A stretch of 64,000 nt of DNA from Isoetes taiwanensis. Its lineage: Eukaryota > Streptophyta > Lycopodiopsida > Isoetales > Isoetaceae. A program made the translations under genes and the position numbers. The stretch covers positions 124,001-188,000 of the forward strand of contig JAJEKV010000176.1 of NCBI GenBank assembly GCA_021234155.1, written 5' to 3'. Shown here one piece after another: positions 23,216 through 33,884 of the stretch (positions are counted from its first letter, which is position 1; the number at the start of each line of letters is the position of its first letter). The notes under the pieces are model-generated. The model did no database searches. It was given only the letters and a program-made list of their open reading frames with translations, and was not told the DNA's origin.

Positions 23216-25804
23216 ATGAGGACTATGAGCTCTCTCTGCCTCTTTTTGCTGCTAAGGCTTGGAATGGCACTCACAGATTTGGAAGTCCAAATTTCTTCTG
23301 TGGACTCCGTTTATGGTGACGTTCATCCCGCCTATGGCAAAGATCATACTTTGTTGGCCAATGGCAAATTCTGCCTGGGCTTTTCTTCATCCTCTAAGGG
23401 AAGAATTTATTTTGGAATCTTCATCAACTGGCAGGCAGACGCACAGTTGGTATGGTCACCTCCAAACACCCACCTTCTCAATTTGGGTTCTAGTTTTTCT
23501 CTTAAAAACGAGAGTAAATCTCTACTGTTGCAAAATAGAGAAGGAAAACCAGTATGGCAAGTAGAGGGAGTGTGGAGCTGTAATATAACAGACCAAGGAA
23601 ATTTAATGTTGTATAGTGAGAGTAGCATTATGTGGCAAAGTTGGAAAAATCCGACAGATACTTTGCTTATGCAACAACCATTCACTAACCTGTCAGGCAG
23701 GATATACACAAAAGGTAACATGTTTTATGTCCGCTCTGGCGCCTGTAACTTCAGCCAAGGACTACAGTATGCGATAGATTCTGCAATGCTAAGTTCTCAT
23801 GATACTGATGCGAGCCTCCCAATTTTGAATGCGAGTATTGTGGTGTTCAAAAACCGCACTGGTGCATTTACTAGCATACAACTGCAGACACCCACAGGGG
23901 TCCAGAGCTTTTCAACCTGCTTTCTTCGCCTAGAGGTACGTGGGTTTTCTATGTACTGCCTTGTCGGAAGCACCTGGAGAGTTAAATCCAACGATCTTGG
24001 CTCTTTCTTAAACTCGTCCTCTTGTCCAACGCCAGATCTTCCTCGCAAAGTGTTCCATTCTGTTCTATTTTTTTCATCCTTGCTGGCTGCCCTCTTGCTC
24101 TTGCTTTTATTTTCAGAAATCTTGTTCTTCATTGATAAAAACAACCCATATCAAAAATTGCATCTCCTTGTTATGGTTAGCTTTATTGTCCTATTGAGTG
24201 TCCAGGAGCCTTTGATTGTTAATTACTACGAAAATCCGAGCTTTGCAGCATTTTCTCGTGCTTTTGTAGCATTTTCTGGTGGATTTGATGTCCTCATGCT
24301 ACATATAATCAATGTGACTCTCTGTTGTATCCTCAAAACAAGCATTCACCCTTCCGAAAGCCTCCTTGTTGCGTTGATTACTTTTAACATGCTTAGTCTT
24401 TTGAGTACACATGTCGGGATTATTGTATTTCGCCACATGTATAAAACATGGAAAAAAGCATATGCCCTCGGATATTTTGTGAGTCCTAGTTTTCTATCAG
24501 CTACAAATACAATATGCCTAATTTTGATGAGACTACCCGGCCGTAAGTGGTGCAACACTCTTGTTCCTGTTGCATTAGTACTTGCAGCCAATGGCGTAAT
24601 AACATTCTTCAGTTCATTTCTTGCACTTGGGATAGGAGGGGGTGAGAAGTCTAACCCTATCTCTCCTCTCCAACAAACAGTTCCGGATGTTGCATTTTGG
24701 GCCTGCTTATTGGCCTTGAACATAGCTCTTATGCTTGTGATGGTATGTGCATGCTACTCTCATCAGTTAATCACAAAGCAACGTATTGCAGCAATAGCTC
24801 TACCAATTCTACATTCTGTGCAGTTCTGGTGTAGTATACAAAAAAAAAGGTTTCTACTGTATTTAGTCACCTGCCTCTTGGGAAGACCGCGTCCTAAAAA
24901 TGACAGCGATGATGAAATCATGATGTCTTTGACCAGTTACACATACGAGGAGTTGGAGGTGATTACTAATCAATTTAGTGAATTGGTTGGTAAGGGGGGC
25001 TTTGGAGGAGTATACAAAGGGATTCTTTTGGATGGAAAGAAAGTAGCAGTAAAGAAATTAGAGAGTACTAGTCAGGGAAAGAGAGAATTCAAAGCAGAAA
25101 TTGAGATTCTAGGGAAGGTACACCACATGAATTTGGCTGGTTTATTGGGATTTTGCGCAGATGGCCTTCATAGGCTTCTTGTTTATGAATTGATGGCCAA
25201 TGGTTCCCTTGATAGATGGATATTTAATGATGGGACCTTCCTAGACTGGCAAGCTAGAATAAAAATCTTGGTGGGAACCGCTCGAGGTCTAGCATACTTA
25301 CATGAAGAATGTGATCCCAGGATAATTCACTTGGATGTGAAGCCTAACAACATTCTATTGGATGAATTCTTTAATGCAAAAGTCTCAGATTTTGGGTTAT
25401 GCAGGATTTTGTCTAGGGACGAGAGCTCGTTAATAATGACGAGAATGATGGGAACTATGGGCTATTTGGCACCTGAATGGGTACATGGCACAGTAGCAGA
25501 GACAAGTGATGTTTTTAGTTTTGGGATAGTAATGCTAGAGGTTGTGAGTGGTGTCAGAAGCTATGTAAGTGTTGATAAATCCTTTCGATGTTGGGCTATA
25601 GAAAGGATGCGTGATAGGAGCTTCGTGGACTCTAGATTGTCAAATTGCATTGATGTGGCACTCTGGTGTACTGAAAGCGATCCAAATCTACGGCCTACAA
25701 TGGGAACTATTTTGAAGGTGTTGGGGGGTAGCAATGAATTCTCTTCATCTATGAATGTAGATAGTGAAGAAGCAGCTATATTGTCACATGGAGAATTGAA
25801 ATGA
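23216..25804 (+). CDS. Lectin-type receptor-like kinase with a multi-span membrane domain
   Basis: Intronless, 862 residues. I place the start at the ATG at 23216 (MRTMSSLCLFLLLRLG), because the upstream in-frame GTG is not a plant start. Residues 1-20 look like a signal peptide; about 35-170 resemble a mannose-binding (B-lectin) domain of G-type lectin RLKs (FCLGFSSSSKGRIYFGIF, DQGNLMLY, WQSWKNPTDT). From 279 to 555 there are seven or eight hydrophobic segments (about 279-306, 315-335, 345-374, 381-406, 425-440, 448-473, 490-513, 522-555). The kinase domain spans about 576-838: GKGGFGGV loop, VAVK Lys 613, Glu 628, HLD at 705-707 (non-RD), DFG 725-727, APE 752-754, all present. It most resembles SD2-5-like RLKs. 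With an external N-terminus, a cytosolic kinase needs an odd number of spans, so seven fits. Ligand unknown. Confidence 0.9.
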   Translation: MRTMSSLCLFLLLRLGMALTDLEVQISSVDSVYGDVHPAYGKDHTLLANGKFCLGFSSSSKGRIYFGIFINWQADAQLVWSPPNTHLLNLGSSFSLKNESKSLLLQNREGKPVWQVEGVWSCNITDQGNLMLYSESSIMWQSWKNPTDTLLMQQPFTNLSGRIYTKGNMFYVRSGACNFSQGLQYAIDSAMLSSHDTDASLPILNASIVVFKNRTGAFTSIQLQTPTGVQSFSTCFLRLEVRGFSMYCLVGSTWRVKSNDLGSFLNSSSCPTPDLPRKVFHSVLFFSSLLAALLLLLLFSEILFFIDKNNPYQKLHLLVMVSFIVLLSVQEPLIVNYYENPSFAAFSRAFVAFSGGFDVLMLHIINVTLCCILKTSIHPSESLLVALITFNMLSLLSTHVGIIVFRHMYKTWKKAYALGYFVSPSFLSATNTICLILMRLPGRKWCNTLVPVALVLAANGVITFFSSFLALGIGGGEKSNPISPLQQTVPDVAFWACLLALNIALMLVMVCACYSHQLITKQRIAAIALPILHSVQFWCSIQKKRFLLYLVTCLLGRPRPKNDSDDEIMMSLTSYTYEELEVITNQFSELVGKGGFGGVYKGILLDGKKVAVKKLESTSQGKREFKAEIEILGKVHHMNLAGLLGFCADGLHRLLVYELMANGSLDRWIFNDGTFLDWQARIKILVGTARGLAYLHEECDPRIIHLDVKPNNILLDEFFNAKVSDFGLCRILSRDESSLIMTRMMGTMGYLAPEWVHGTVAETSDVFSFGIVMLEVVSGVRSYVSVDKSFRCWAIERMRDRSFVDSRLSNCIDVALWCTESDPNLRPTMGTILKVLGGSNEFSSSMNVDSEEAAILSHGELK

Positions 25805-26324
25805 TCATATGATCCATAGAGACCAAATGGCCTATGGGCACTTAGGGGACTCATTGCTTTACCACACAAGATTAAAGACATATACCCCCTCCCAACACAT
25901 TCACATGGGACAACCACTTGCAAATTCCACAATAGAACATCACAAAGGATACACAATAATGTGTCCGAAATTGCAAAGCGTATAGTTATACCATAAGATT
26001 TGGCAATGGTTAAGGGGTGTATTGGTATGGGAAATCGTATGTTGCTGACGGTGGCAACATAGATTCCCAACCCTAGAATCATGGGCGGGCATTTTGGAGC
26101 TCCCGGGCGCAGGTGTTGGTGTCGCCTTGGGCTTCTGCAGGGATGGCGGAGCTCCTGGTGATGTGGCTACTCATCTAGTTTGTTTCTTTTCTGGTTTGGG
26201 TGGATAAGCTGGGGTCGCGGGCAATTGCGGGGAGCGGAGGTGCATTGAAGAAGACAGAGGTAAGCTTCTAAAGTAAGCTTCTAGCTTCTTGCTTTTGCTG
26301 CATTGATTTTACACATTATCTGCT
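25805..26324. other. Spacer downstream of the RLK
   Basis: Probably RLK 3' untranslated region followed by the 5' side of the next gene. A possible splice donor (AGAG|GTAAGC) is at about 26261. Nothing else supported. Confidence 0.5.
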
Positions 26325-27303
26325 ATGTCGATGAAGAGGGCAGCCAGAAAGGCTCGTCCAGTGGTCGCCCTCCTCCCCCCCTCGCTTCGGAGCCATGTCT
26401 TGAATTCCAATTCCGGAGTGAGAGGCCAGGATTTCTTAGTGTGACCCTAGGTTTGTCTGGGCAGGATGTCCCTGTGAGTTTCTACGATGGCCTTGTTGGT
26501 TTTTGTGATAGGAGGTGTGTTGCCGAGTCCGAGCTATGGAAAGGGTGCTACCGTAGACCACTTGCACTTTGTCATTTTTTTAGAGGGCGTTTCAAAACCC
26601 CTGTGGCCATGAATGATGCCATTAAGAAGGAATTTAACCGGGCTAGTAAGCCTCCCCGGTGTTATCCCGGTGCAGAAGCCTTGAAGAATACCCGCCTTCA
26701 CCGCTTTGAAGGTATGGTTGGTTATTGTATGAAAGATTTTGGAAAGGTCCACTATGTCCGCCACCTTCATAATATCGCGAGGATTGCATCGAAAGGTAAG
26801 GATTTATACCTGAGATGGGGAGCTGGTGACACCAAGAACTTAGTTGTGCTTGATAATAAGAATTTGCTTAAGCTGCCCATTATGTTAACTATCATGGCAA
26901 CCGTAAGATGACTGCTAGCCTCCTGTTTACATTGGTCAGAATGATCCGTTCTGGTAAGTTTACACTATCCAGTTCTTGGATTATACCTTCCAATACTGCA
27001 CACATTAACGAGCACCGTGTCCGGGCAGCATGGAGGGTGCTCCTAAATCCTTCTCAATGCATGCCCTCCGACATGAGAACTATTTTGTTTGGGCTACCTG
27101 CTGGGTTCGTGCCTGTAGAGCGAAATGGCCGTGGGAGGAGAAGGTATTGGGATGATAGCATCCCTGAGGATGAGCAAGACTTTAATTTCCAGGATGTTTG
27201 TGATGAATCTTATAGTCATGACAGTGATGATGTGGTTGTTTTGGAGCCTGGTGTGGATTTCATCCCCGTGCATAGGGGTGATTGCACCATGGCTGTTGGG
27301 TGA
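26325..27303 (+). CDS. Hypothetical protein with Rep-like features, frameshifted
   Basis: Coding sequence in at least two frames. ATG at 26325 opens MSMKRAARKARPVV, then the frame changes near 26430 to SVTLGLSGQDVPVSFYDG, then again near 26880 to the frame of MTASLLFTLVRMIRSGKFTL and SSWIIP. The segment FEGMVGYCMKDFGKVHY...HLHN has the YxxKD pattern seen in motif III of HUH replication proteins and resembles what I recall of transposon-borne Rep proteins (replitrons). I do not find the HUH pair before it, so the match is weak. The C-terminal part is acidic (DDSIPEDEQDF, DSDDVVVLEP). It is followed closely by another ORF on the same strand. Confidence 0.4.
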
Positions 27304-27378
27304 TCATATTTGTTGGCTTTCGAGTGTACAATTTTGTCTTTTTTTTCATGGCTTTGTTTGGTTCTTATACAGGTAGTG

Positions 27379-27792
27379 ATGGACACTGATGGAGAGCCTG
27401 TTGTTGGGGTGGAACAGCCTCCTGCTGTATCTTTGCCTGATTCCTATATTTCCTCTAGAGTTGAAGCTTCACATCCAGATCCGGTCATATTCTCGGCTGA
27501 GCCTGAGGCAGTTTTCTCTGCTCAAGAATTTGTTAGTAGCATCGTGCAGGTGGGAACTGAAGCGCATAGGATTGCGGCGTCCTTGCGCTTGCTTAGGAGG
27601 CAGCTCAATGGGTTCTATGCTTCGATCCAGAATGCTATCTCTGCTGTAGAATGGGATCAATTGGGTGTACCTGTGTCTGAGTTACATGTGTTGCGCTCTC
27701 ATATGAGCTTAGCTAGAGTCTTGCTCGTGCAAGAGATTCGGCAGTTGGATGAACTGATTAGGCATGCTCAGAGTGGCGCGCCCATGAACTGA
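27379..27792 (+). CDS. Small hypothetical protein, coiled-coil-like
   Basis: 137 codons from ATG 27379 (MDTDGEPVVGVEQ). The first third is Pro/Ser/Glu-rich and disordered-looking; the rest is helical with regular Leu/Ile spacing (SLRLLRRQLNGFYASIQ; LLVQEIRQLDELIRH). A pyrimidine-rich stretch with TTATACAG just before the start looks like a splice acceptor, so this may be the last exon of the preceding gene. No family recognised. Confidence 0.4.
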   Translation: MDTDGEPVVGVEQPPAVSLPDSYISSRVEASHPDPVIFSAEPEAVFSAQEFVSSIVQVGTEAHRIAASLRLLRRQLNGFYASIQNAISAVEWDQLGVPVSELHVLRSHMSLARVLLVQEIRQLDELIRHAQSGAPMN

Positions 27793-28037
27793 TCTGTTTT
27801 CATCTCCTTCTTTATGTTTTTGTGTGGCCTGGAAGAACTGCTTATGCTTTTATAAATGAGAAACTTGTTTATTTTCTGAATGTATAAACCTGTTTGTTGC
27901 AGCTTGGTCTTCTTTGGCAGGTATGATCTTGACACGTGTTGATTCTTTTGCATTAGACTGCTGTATAAACCGACTTTCAGAGTGGTTCTTTACATATTGA
28001 AATAATCTGTTGATACTAACTCCTTTTGTTTGTTAGT

Positions 28038-28140
28038 GGGCTTCGGCCCCTAGGTATACTAGGCATCTCTCCTTTGAGATGCCTAGTATGCCTGGATGAG
28101 CGTGGGATCTGCTACTGGGGTTCGACTCCCCAGGCTCATC
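28038..28140 (+). ncRNA. Array of three stem-loops, the last a tRNA-like T-arm on an acceptor-like stem
   Basis: Three structures in 103 bp. (1) GGGC-TTCG-GCCC (28038-28049), a very stable UUCG tetraloop hairpin. (2) A 17-bp stem, 28053-28069 with 28076-28092, containing 14 perfect pairs (ATACTAGGCATCTC). (3) GATGAGC (28095-28101) pairs with GCTCATC (28134-28140), enclosing a 6-bp stem CTGGGG/CCCCAG with loop TTCGACT (28115-28133), the exact T-loop consensus; GGTTCGACTCC is also a perfect pol III B box. There is no D arm or anticodon arm. It could be a pol III RNA, a tRNA relic or a transposon end. The structure is seen; the function is inferred. Confidence 0.5.
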
Positions 28141-29439
28141 ATTGTCTATTTTCAATGTTTAATATTCTTGTTTGGCTGCTAAGTGCAAAGCATGATATTT
28201 TTCCAATGGTTTTATCAAATGTTAGGGGTAAGTCAAGCAAGATAGGTGGGCCCCATCGTTGACCCCATCTTGACTTGTGTTTGGCTCCAAATTCGCCCCA
28301 TGGCATATGCTGTGGCATATGCCAACATCCAATGACCCAGATAATCTTTTTGGCATTCCGACTATAGATATGGGTTGTGAATCTTGGAATTCTAGACATA
28401 ATTAAGTATAGACAATACAAATATTCCAACAGGATAGGTACACGAGAAGTATAGGCAATACAAATACTCCACCAGGAGCAGTATACGAAGATTGATTTAG
28501 CTTTTCCAAGCTTAGGTAGTTATCCTTTGGATGTAGTAGCTAGTCATCTCTTAGTGAAAAGCCAGGTCAGGACCTTCGCAAGGCTGCAACTTCAACAGAA
28601 AATGAGAATGAGAATGATTTTTTATCGTCCACTGAGGCCAATCGGCCTATGGGACCCACAAGGAGCGCAGCAAACTTATTACAGAGAAGCCCTATGTTTC
28701 AATCTATCATGGGGATGAGAGAAAATCTGTTATCCAATAAGCGAGAAACCTCTATTGTGGCCCTACAGTGAGTGCAAGATCAAACCACAATGGTGCAGCC
28801 TTCTTAGAAACTACTAGATATAAGAAATGGCTCAACAGAATTCCTGTTAGGGACTAAATAATATGGTACAGATCTTACTGTGTTCATACATTTATAAGCT
28901 CTCAAGATAAAGAGGTAGAATCTGCACCACAACAAAGGCCTACTCCACTGCAATAGTTCCAGGAAACATGGGAACTAATCCATCAAGGAATGCTCCACAC
29001 ACCAACCTTTTTTGACCAGCTTAAAATACATCTTAAAAGCTTAAAATGTATCTCCTCCATGGCCACTTCTATAAGAGCAACAGAAAATGGGATGCCATAG
29101 CCGGTTGTCCCTTCAGCCGCCAGTCAACATTCTTTCGCATTTCACTCGAGTGGATCAACATTGTCCTACCAAATACTTATGAAATTGTCACAACTCAACC
29201 ATCATTCATTTAAATTGGATATATGTTTGTTCCAAAAGCACGCCACTTTTGCATACTCCTTTTTCAATATAGTATTGTGGTGTATGACATGCTGTTTTGC
29301 AAGAGTGCAAATTTTTACATTATAATAGTGGGTGGTTTAACGTTTTCTTGTTTTAGTGAAAAGAATGTGTTGTTTGATTAGCATTTGTAGATAACAACAC
29401 ATCAATATACACAAAATACTTTTTGCATTGTATTCACTT
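28141..29439. other. Spacer, no supported gene
   Basis: AT-rich unique-looking sequence. Short ORFs on both strands show no protein-like features. Confidence 0.5.
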
Positions 29440-30072
29440 GATATGAAGATTACATCATGGAGGTACTAGTCCATTCTTTGTCAAATATCTCTCAAGATAG
29501 GGATCCATCTCCTTAGTCCGATCTAGTTTTGGATGCATTTTGACAATATCTAATATTGTTTTACCAGCAGCCAACCCACTAGATTATCTCTTGAGTAATC
29601 TAGTGGAGTATAACTTGGTGGATTTAAAGCCTGACCTTGATTATAAAAGCACTTAAGAGCATCATCATCTACTATATGTTCTCTTTCTTTTGAATGCCAA
29701 GTTGATCCATCATAGTACCGAGATGTTTAACGAAGAGCAGTTTGCCATCCGGATCTCTTGGATGTGAAAACTTTATGCACTTAGTTTGGTCCCAAATCGT
29801 CATAAAGTCTCTATTCAAGTAGAAACCTTTTATAAAGGAAGACTTCGTCCATTTCATTTAATGTTGCACCAATCTCTGCGAGGTTCTCTACAGGCATATA
29901 GGGACTTAGAAACCGACACCTCCTATGGTTGTAATGAAGCACATACATGGTTTGTCCTGTTTGCTTAGCCTAGTTGGAGAGGGATCTTTGTGCTTCAATA
30001 GGATACTGTCCGTCAATAATAAGAAAGCATATATTTGGGTTCTCCACTGTAAGCTCCTCCAGCGTTGTCCAC
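29440..30072 (-). pseudogene. 3' part of a minus-strand gene interrupted by Ty3 element 2
   Basis: Read on the minus strand from 30072, the frame of the ORF at 43239-43660 continues after the insertion site as WTTLEELTVENPNICFLIID, GQYPIEAQRS, then stops and frameshifts alternate with protein-like stretches (MPVENLAEIGATLNEMDEVF; RDPDGKLLFVKHLG; GKTILDIVKMHPKLDRTKEM; DPYLERYLTKNG). So coding DNA continues to about 29440 in decayed form. No family recognised. Confidence 0.5.
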
Positions 30073-31696
30073 TGTGACGTTCCAAGTATTTATACGATAT
30101 ACGTATAAATATGTTGACACGTCACCCAGGTATAGATACGCTACCATGGGGCATGGTAACCTAGGGGGTTGACTTAAAAAGGATTAAATTAGCTATGCTA
30201 ATTTAATTGTTAAAGATAATAACCTACATTTAAGGGATCATTATTTATAAAGGATAATTAAACTAATTATCCTTTGGAACGCCAGCGCCACCGGCCAAAC
30301 CGGTTGGCCGCCGATGGTGAATGCTATTTTGGACCCATAAGGTGGATCACCACCCCCAGTATCCACCATAATCGACTGAAATGAGCCTACCTTGGGATTG
30401 AGCCGAGCGCCACCTTGCCCAAGTACTTGCACCCTGTGATCGAAATGAAGCATCGAAGTTTCGTGAAGGATGGAGGCACCAAACGATAACGGGTCGAAAG
30501 GGAATACGTGTCGGTGGCTAGTATAGGTCGATATTCTAGGGTAGCCTTTGGGCACTTGTGTGTTGTCTTGTATGTTCCTCTCATGCTTTTATTCGTAGGA
30601 ACTAACCCTTGGTTGAAAAGGTAAGTTCTCTTTATATTTTGATTCGGTTTTGCTCTCAAAGGATGAATTGATAGTTCTTTGCTTAGTTAGCACTCCCGAG
30701 ATGGGGATTACGGGAGGGTAGAGACCTCCCGAGCCCATATATTGTAGTATGCTCCTAGATAAGGCCCCCGTGATATCCCAATATTGCGCTCAGGCACAAG
30801 AACCCACCGGGTCATAGATGCTATGGTACCGGGCTTAGCACCGCACAAGGAACACAAAGGGTGAAGTGGAGGTGGGGTCTTGCACGAACATAAAAGGCTC
30901 TCGACTCCTATAGCGAAGCTAGACCTGATGGCCGGGTCACGTGAGGGGCCTGGGTATGGGTCCGACACTCCCCTCGGTGGGAAGGTGTGACCAGATGGGG
31001 CACCTTTGCACTTTGAGTAGATTTAGGGCGCAGTAAGCTCTGCACGGATGCGGGGTCACGCCGATGCGGCACGTATTCTCTAGCTTCGCCCATGGAGCCC
31101 CCTGCGGATTCTCGAAGGGGACGCTCGACCTGCCTCATCGGACCGGGGCTTCATGAACCCCTCGAGTAGGCTCGCCAGGGGTGATGCCTCGAGCCCGCCT
31201 CCCAAGGCTATAGCGACGCCATAGCGAATTGACCCATCCGCAAAGTGTGCACGAGGGGCGGCCGGAGTGGACAACCCTAGCCAATGTTCTATGCCAGCCA
31301 ACGCCATGTCAAGATTCCGCCTCGCTGATCTCTTGAGGCCTAGCCGTCACCGATCCTCACCGAGTCCGAACCGGGTAGAACCATGGGTTTGGGGTGTTTC
31401 TTAGGTTTAGATGCATATTCTTTGCCGCTGGTATTTGATGGATATGCCACCCTTCGTGGTGGTTATTTATATGTGATTTATGCCGTGGTGCTAACCCTTG
31501 TATTCACGCTTCCGACGTAGGAGCCCCATTGAAGGCGTGGGCGAATGACTTCTTCGTGTCCTTCTTTTCGCATCGATTATAGATGGTCCGAAATAGACGG
31601 AGGGTTCTCCACCTCATGGCGAAGTTGGTCGCCATGGAGGGGAAAGTCCCCGTATGTATCGTCCCGAGGGTCGTATATGTTCGTGGAGCCGCCACA
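30073..31696 (+). repeat. 5' LTR of Ty3 element 2 (1624 bp)
   Basis: Matches 41618-43233 along its length with many small indels. Starts TGTGACGTTCC; ends GGAGCCGCCACA. The start can fold (TTTATAC...GTATAAA, 30090-30110), as in the LTR of element 1. Confidence 0.95.
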
Positions 31697-31698
31697 AA

Positions 31699-31709
31699 GG
31701 GTATCGAGC
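31699..31709 (+). other. Decayed primer binding site, initiator tRNA-Met
   Basis: GGGTATCGAGC lies 2 bp after the 5' LTR, where element 1 has TGGTATCAGAGC. One base changed and one lost. Confidence 0.8.
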
Positions 31710-33329
31710 ATGGTTCGGGAAGCCAAACTATTGCACCGCCACATACTAACTCGATAGATCGTTAGCTAGAGAGCGAGGATTTTGGAGTAGTACGAAGTTT
31801 TTTTTGGGTGGTGTAATGGATGCCGCCATGCTTGCTTTGGTGTGGTCTAATTGTAATTGAGAGGGGTGTACCCGGTACCCAACCCTAACCCTAAGTGGCG
31901 GGCGGGGGTACCCTGTGTCAGCCGGCGCCAGTAGAAACCTCGGGGTAGGGGTGCCCGCCACCTCGTAAAAACCCTAACCCTAAGTGGCGGCGGGGTACCG
32001 GACGCCGGGCCGGGCGCCGCGCCACATGACGCCGAGGTAGGGGTGCCCGCCACCTCGGCGCGCCTGGCCATTTTTTTTTTTCATAAAAAGTTTTTAGGGT
32101 TAAAATTTTAAAAGTGACTTTCCTTTCACTTTTCTTAAACACCTAGCCTCTTTTGAGTTCCGGTCGGCCGCCATAGCCCACCGGAGCTAGAAGCTTCCCT
32201 CTCGCCATAGCCAAACCTCGCCCCCTTTCTCCCCTGCGCCCGCCCACCCACCTAGCGCCTACTCTATAAGGATGGAGACACCCAAGCAAGTTTATACGCC
32301 AGAAGCCTCGCTATTCTAAAACCCCTATAGAGCTTATAATGGCTGAATTGCCGCCACAACGAGACCAAAATAGACGCCGCGTTTAAGACCCAAGAAATAC
32401 CGAGTATTTCGTGGAAGCGCTTCTAAAGGGGTCGGGTCAATCCCATACCCGCTTTTTGCTATAATGAGCGCTTGTGTTCAAGCTCAACGCTTATTCGGGA
32501 GACCGCATGATAGTGGAACAGAAGATGGCGCCCGGCATGCCCCTGCTTCTTCCCGCCAGCCAGGGATGACCAAGCAGTAGGAGGAGGCCTTTACAAACGC
32601 AGGCCCGCAATCAGCTTTGCAAATGGCCCAAGAGGCGGATCTGCAGTGGGTTGGCATTGGATGATCCGGCTTCAGATACCGCTACCTAGGAAACCAAGAT
32701 GTGCCTCTTTGATGGGGAGCCTATACTCTTCCATCGCTCTCATATGAAGAGGAGACCAATCGTATCCTTTGGGAAGCAGATCACCCTCGTATTTCACGCA
32801 TCACTTCCAGCGGGCTGTTGAACGAGACATGCAAGCTAATCCCCCACGCTACTTCATAGAGCTTACAAGAAGAACGAGAGATCGAATAGCCAAAGAGAAG
32901 CAAGCGAGGAGCAAGCCACACCGGGCGCTAGCACGTAAGGCAAACACAGCTGACGGAGGAGGCTGCCAAGCTTCATGGAGGATACTATCCATCGCCAGCA
33001 GGTAGAACAAGAGCAAAATCAAAAGAATGCGTGACGGCGAAAGCAGAGAGCAAGAGAGGCAACCGGCCCGATGGAGCGACCGAGGAAGGAAGAGGAAGAA
33101 AGGCATCGGCAAGAGCAACCACCGCAGTAGCCCGTTCCTCGGCCAAGACAAAAGAAAACACCCCAAAGATCTGTGCTCGCGATAAGGACCAGCTTAGAGC
33201 TCGGGGAGGAATCGCCAAGGTCGCAGGGATAACCGGCGGATAATATCATCCGTGAAGCCCCATCCCGAACAAAGGAAGAAGACTCTACCCGAGCCGCACC
33301 CCAACCTAGGAGGAGGCATCATACAAGCC
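31710..33329 (+). other. Leader and decayed N-terminal part of ORF1, element 2
   Basis: GC-rich to 32050, then mixed. From about 32500 to 33243 the reading frames are rich in Lys, Arg, Glu and Ala (for example RDRIAKEKQARSKPHRALA and SSAKTKENTPK), as expected for the charged linker of an H3-like ORF1. I could not find a convincing ARTKQTAR tail here. Frame changes are too many to give a start. Confidence 0.4.
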
Positions 33330-33598
33330 CGGGTAATCGTGGCACTTCGAGATAAGGAAGTACCAGAATCCAATCGAAGTTTCGCTACGAAACTTCCTTT
33401 CCAAATTTTTGGTCCGAGAGATTGCCCAAGAATTTAAGACGGACCTTCGATTTCAAACTCATGCCATTCTAGCACTTCGTGAGGCGGCCGAGGCTTACTT
33501 GGTGGCCCTCTTTGGCGATGCAAACCTATGTGCCATCCATGCCAAGCGAAAAACCATCATGACAAAGGACCTACACGCTTAGCACCGGATCCGGTGGG
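33330..33598 (+). pseudogene. Histone H3-fold remnant (ORF1) of Ty3 element 2
   Basis: VALRDK (33339 on) matches the H3 alphaN start VALREIR; after two frame changes an open stretch of 56 codons (33412-33581) reads [29 protein letters not shown] and [10 protein letters not shown], ending with a TAG where H3 continues; the next frame gives HRIR for the final ARRIR. By hand about 42 of 55 positions match canonical H3, more than for element 1. Position is the same as in element 1: after the primer site and before ORF2 and gag. Confidence 0.9.
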
Positions 33599-33884
33599 GA
33601 ACGGTCATAATTATGTACATCACAATTTTGTATCTATGTAAATCGGTATATATATTAATATAAAACTGCTTTGACTTTTATTGTGAATTGTGAATTTTCC
33701 TACAAAAAAAAAAAAATAATAAATAAATAAAAAAAAATAATAATAACTGGAAAAAAAAAAAAAAATGATGAGTCGGGCGCCGAACGCCGCGTGCCCAAAG
33801 AAGTTAAATACTCGATTCATTTTTAGGGTTTCATCATTTCTTACCCCCTGCTTCCTTCTTCCTCCCATCTTCCACCCTCGCAGC
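33599..33884. other. AT-rich spacer between ORF1 and ORF2, element 2
   Basis: Contains A-rich runs at 33703-33765 and no ORF. It corresponds to the ORF1-ORF2 spacer of element 1. Confidence 0.5.

Noticed and set aside
28095-28140. Calling the T-arm structure a tRNA gene
   Set aside because: No D arm, no anticodon arm and no anticodon; only 13 nt lie between the acceptor-like strand and the T stem.
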